Positions 20,422 through 20,525 of a DNA stretch of 20,525 bases are shown piece after piece (position 1 is the first letter of the stretch; each line of letters opens with the position of its first letter). Where the stretch lies: the NCBI GenBank assembly GCA_003024985.2, contig PXIH01S0004456.1, one strand, 5' to 3'. Source of the DNA: Euperipatoides rowelli (taxonomy: Eukaryota > Onychophora > Udeonychophora > Euonychophora > Peripatopsidae). The notes beneath the pieces are model-generated. The model was not told the DNA's origin. It worked only from the letters and a program-made list of their open reading frames with translations, and did not search any database. Position numbers and translations under genes: made by a program.

Positions 20422-20525
20422 ATGTTTATGGGTGGTAGAGTTAATAGTATGGAAGAGGCATTATTGATACAAAGTGATTTAGATAAATTAAGTAACTGGG
20501 TTAAGGTTTGGCAAATGGATTTTAA
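20422..20525 (+). pseudogene. LINE reverse transcriptase fragment, cut by window edge
   Basis: The frame is open from 20413 to the last base and reads MFMGGRVNSMEEALLIQSDL, then DKLSNWVKVWQMDFN. In CR1/Rex-like LINEs this is the block directly after the FADD catalytic motif (…G-R-V-N-S … L-Q-x-D-L-D-K-L … W-x-x-x-W-Q-M-x-F-N). The FADD itself is not visible: upstream bases are degraded and a TAA lies at 20410-20412. It is the opposite orientation to the two other RT fragments. The rest lies beyond the window, so whether the element is intact further right is unknown. Confidence 0.8.

Overview
This is a piece of AT-rich animal (metazoan) nuclear DNA, most likely from a marine invertebrate. The case rests on one spliced Gly-X-Y collagen exon with good intron borders, several families of decayed LINE, Gypsy and Copia retroelements, and a BED-type zinc-finger relic of a kind common in invertebrate genomes. 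The species cannot be fixed from sequence alone. No intact protein-coding gene, rRNA or tRNA was found.

Layout. Bases 1-8710 are one huge imperfect array built from TCATCT/TCATCA/TTATCA units (GATGAA/GATAAA on the other strand). Within it are two long-range copies about 3.1 kb apart, a nested spacing near 1.1 kb, and blocks enriched in GTC. The array abuts, through a short (TTA)n tract, the endonuclease domain of a LINE on the minus strand (8711-9740) that still shows the end of its ORF1. Bases 9760-12430 are mostly unassigned, with one possible retroposon tail and one small GC-richer island holding a CRE palindrome. A plus-strand L1/Tx1-like LINE relic (12435-13560) ends in a perfect 9-bp hairpin plus poly-A. 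A 90-nt collagen exon lies at 13858-13947. A plus-strand Gypsy relic follows (14839-15595) in which gag runs directly into integrase. Next come a possible promoter with two RFX X-box-like sites and a dead BED-finger reading frame (15991-16699). The right part holds two minus-strand LINE reverse-transcriptase fragments (17309-17875 and 18338-18880), a minus-strand Copia pol relic (18945-20045) carrying a 56-bp retroposon insertion, and a plus-strand LINE fragment running off the end.

The genes do not form a working system. The window reads as intronic or intergenic DNA of a collagen gene, filled with old transposons and one expanded satellite. Only the collagen exon looks undamaged. Protein assignments come from reading translated motifs by eye and comparing them with remembered family consensus; no database search was run. 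I found no convincing new biological system. The most unusual objects are the satellite's higher-order structure, its junction with the LINE, and the nested insertion in the Copia fossil.
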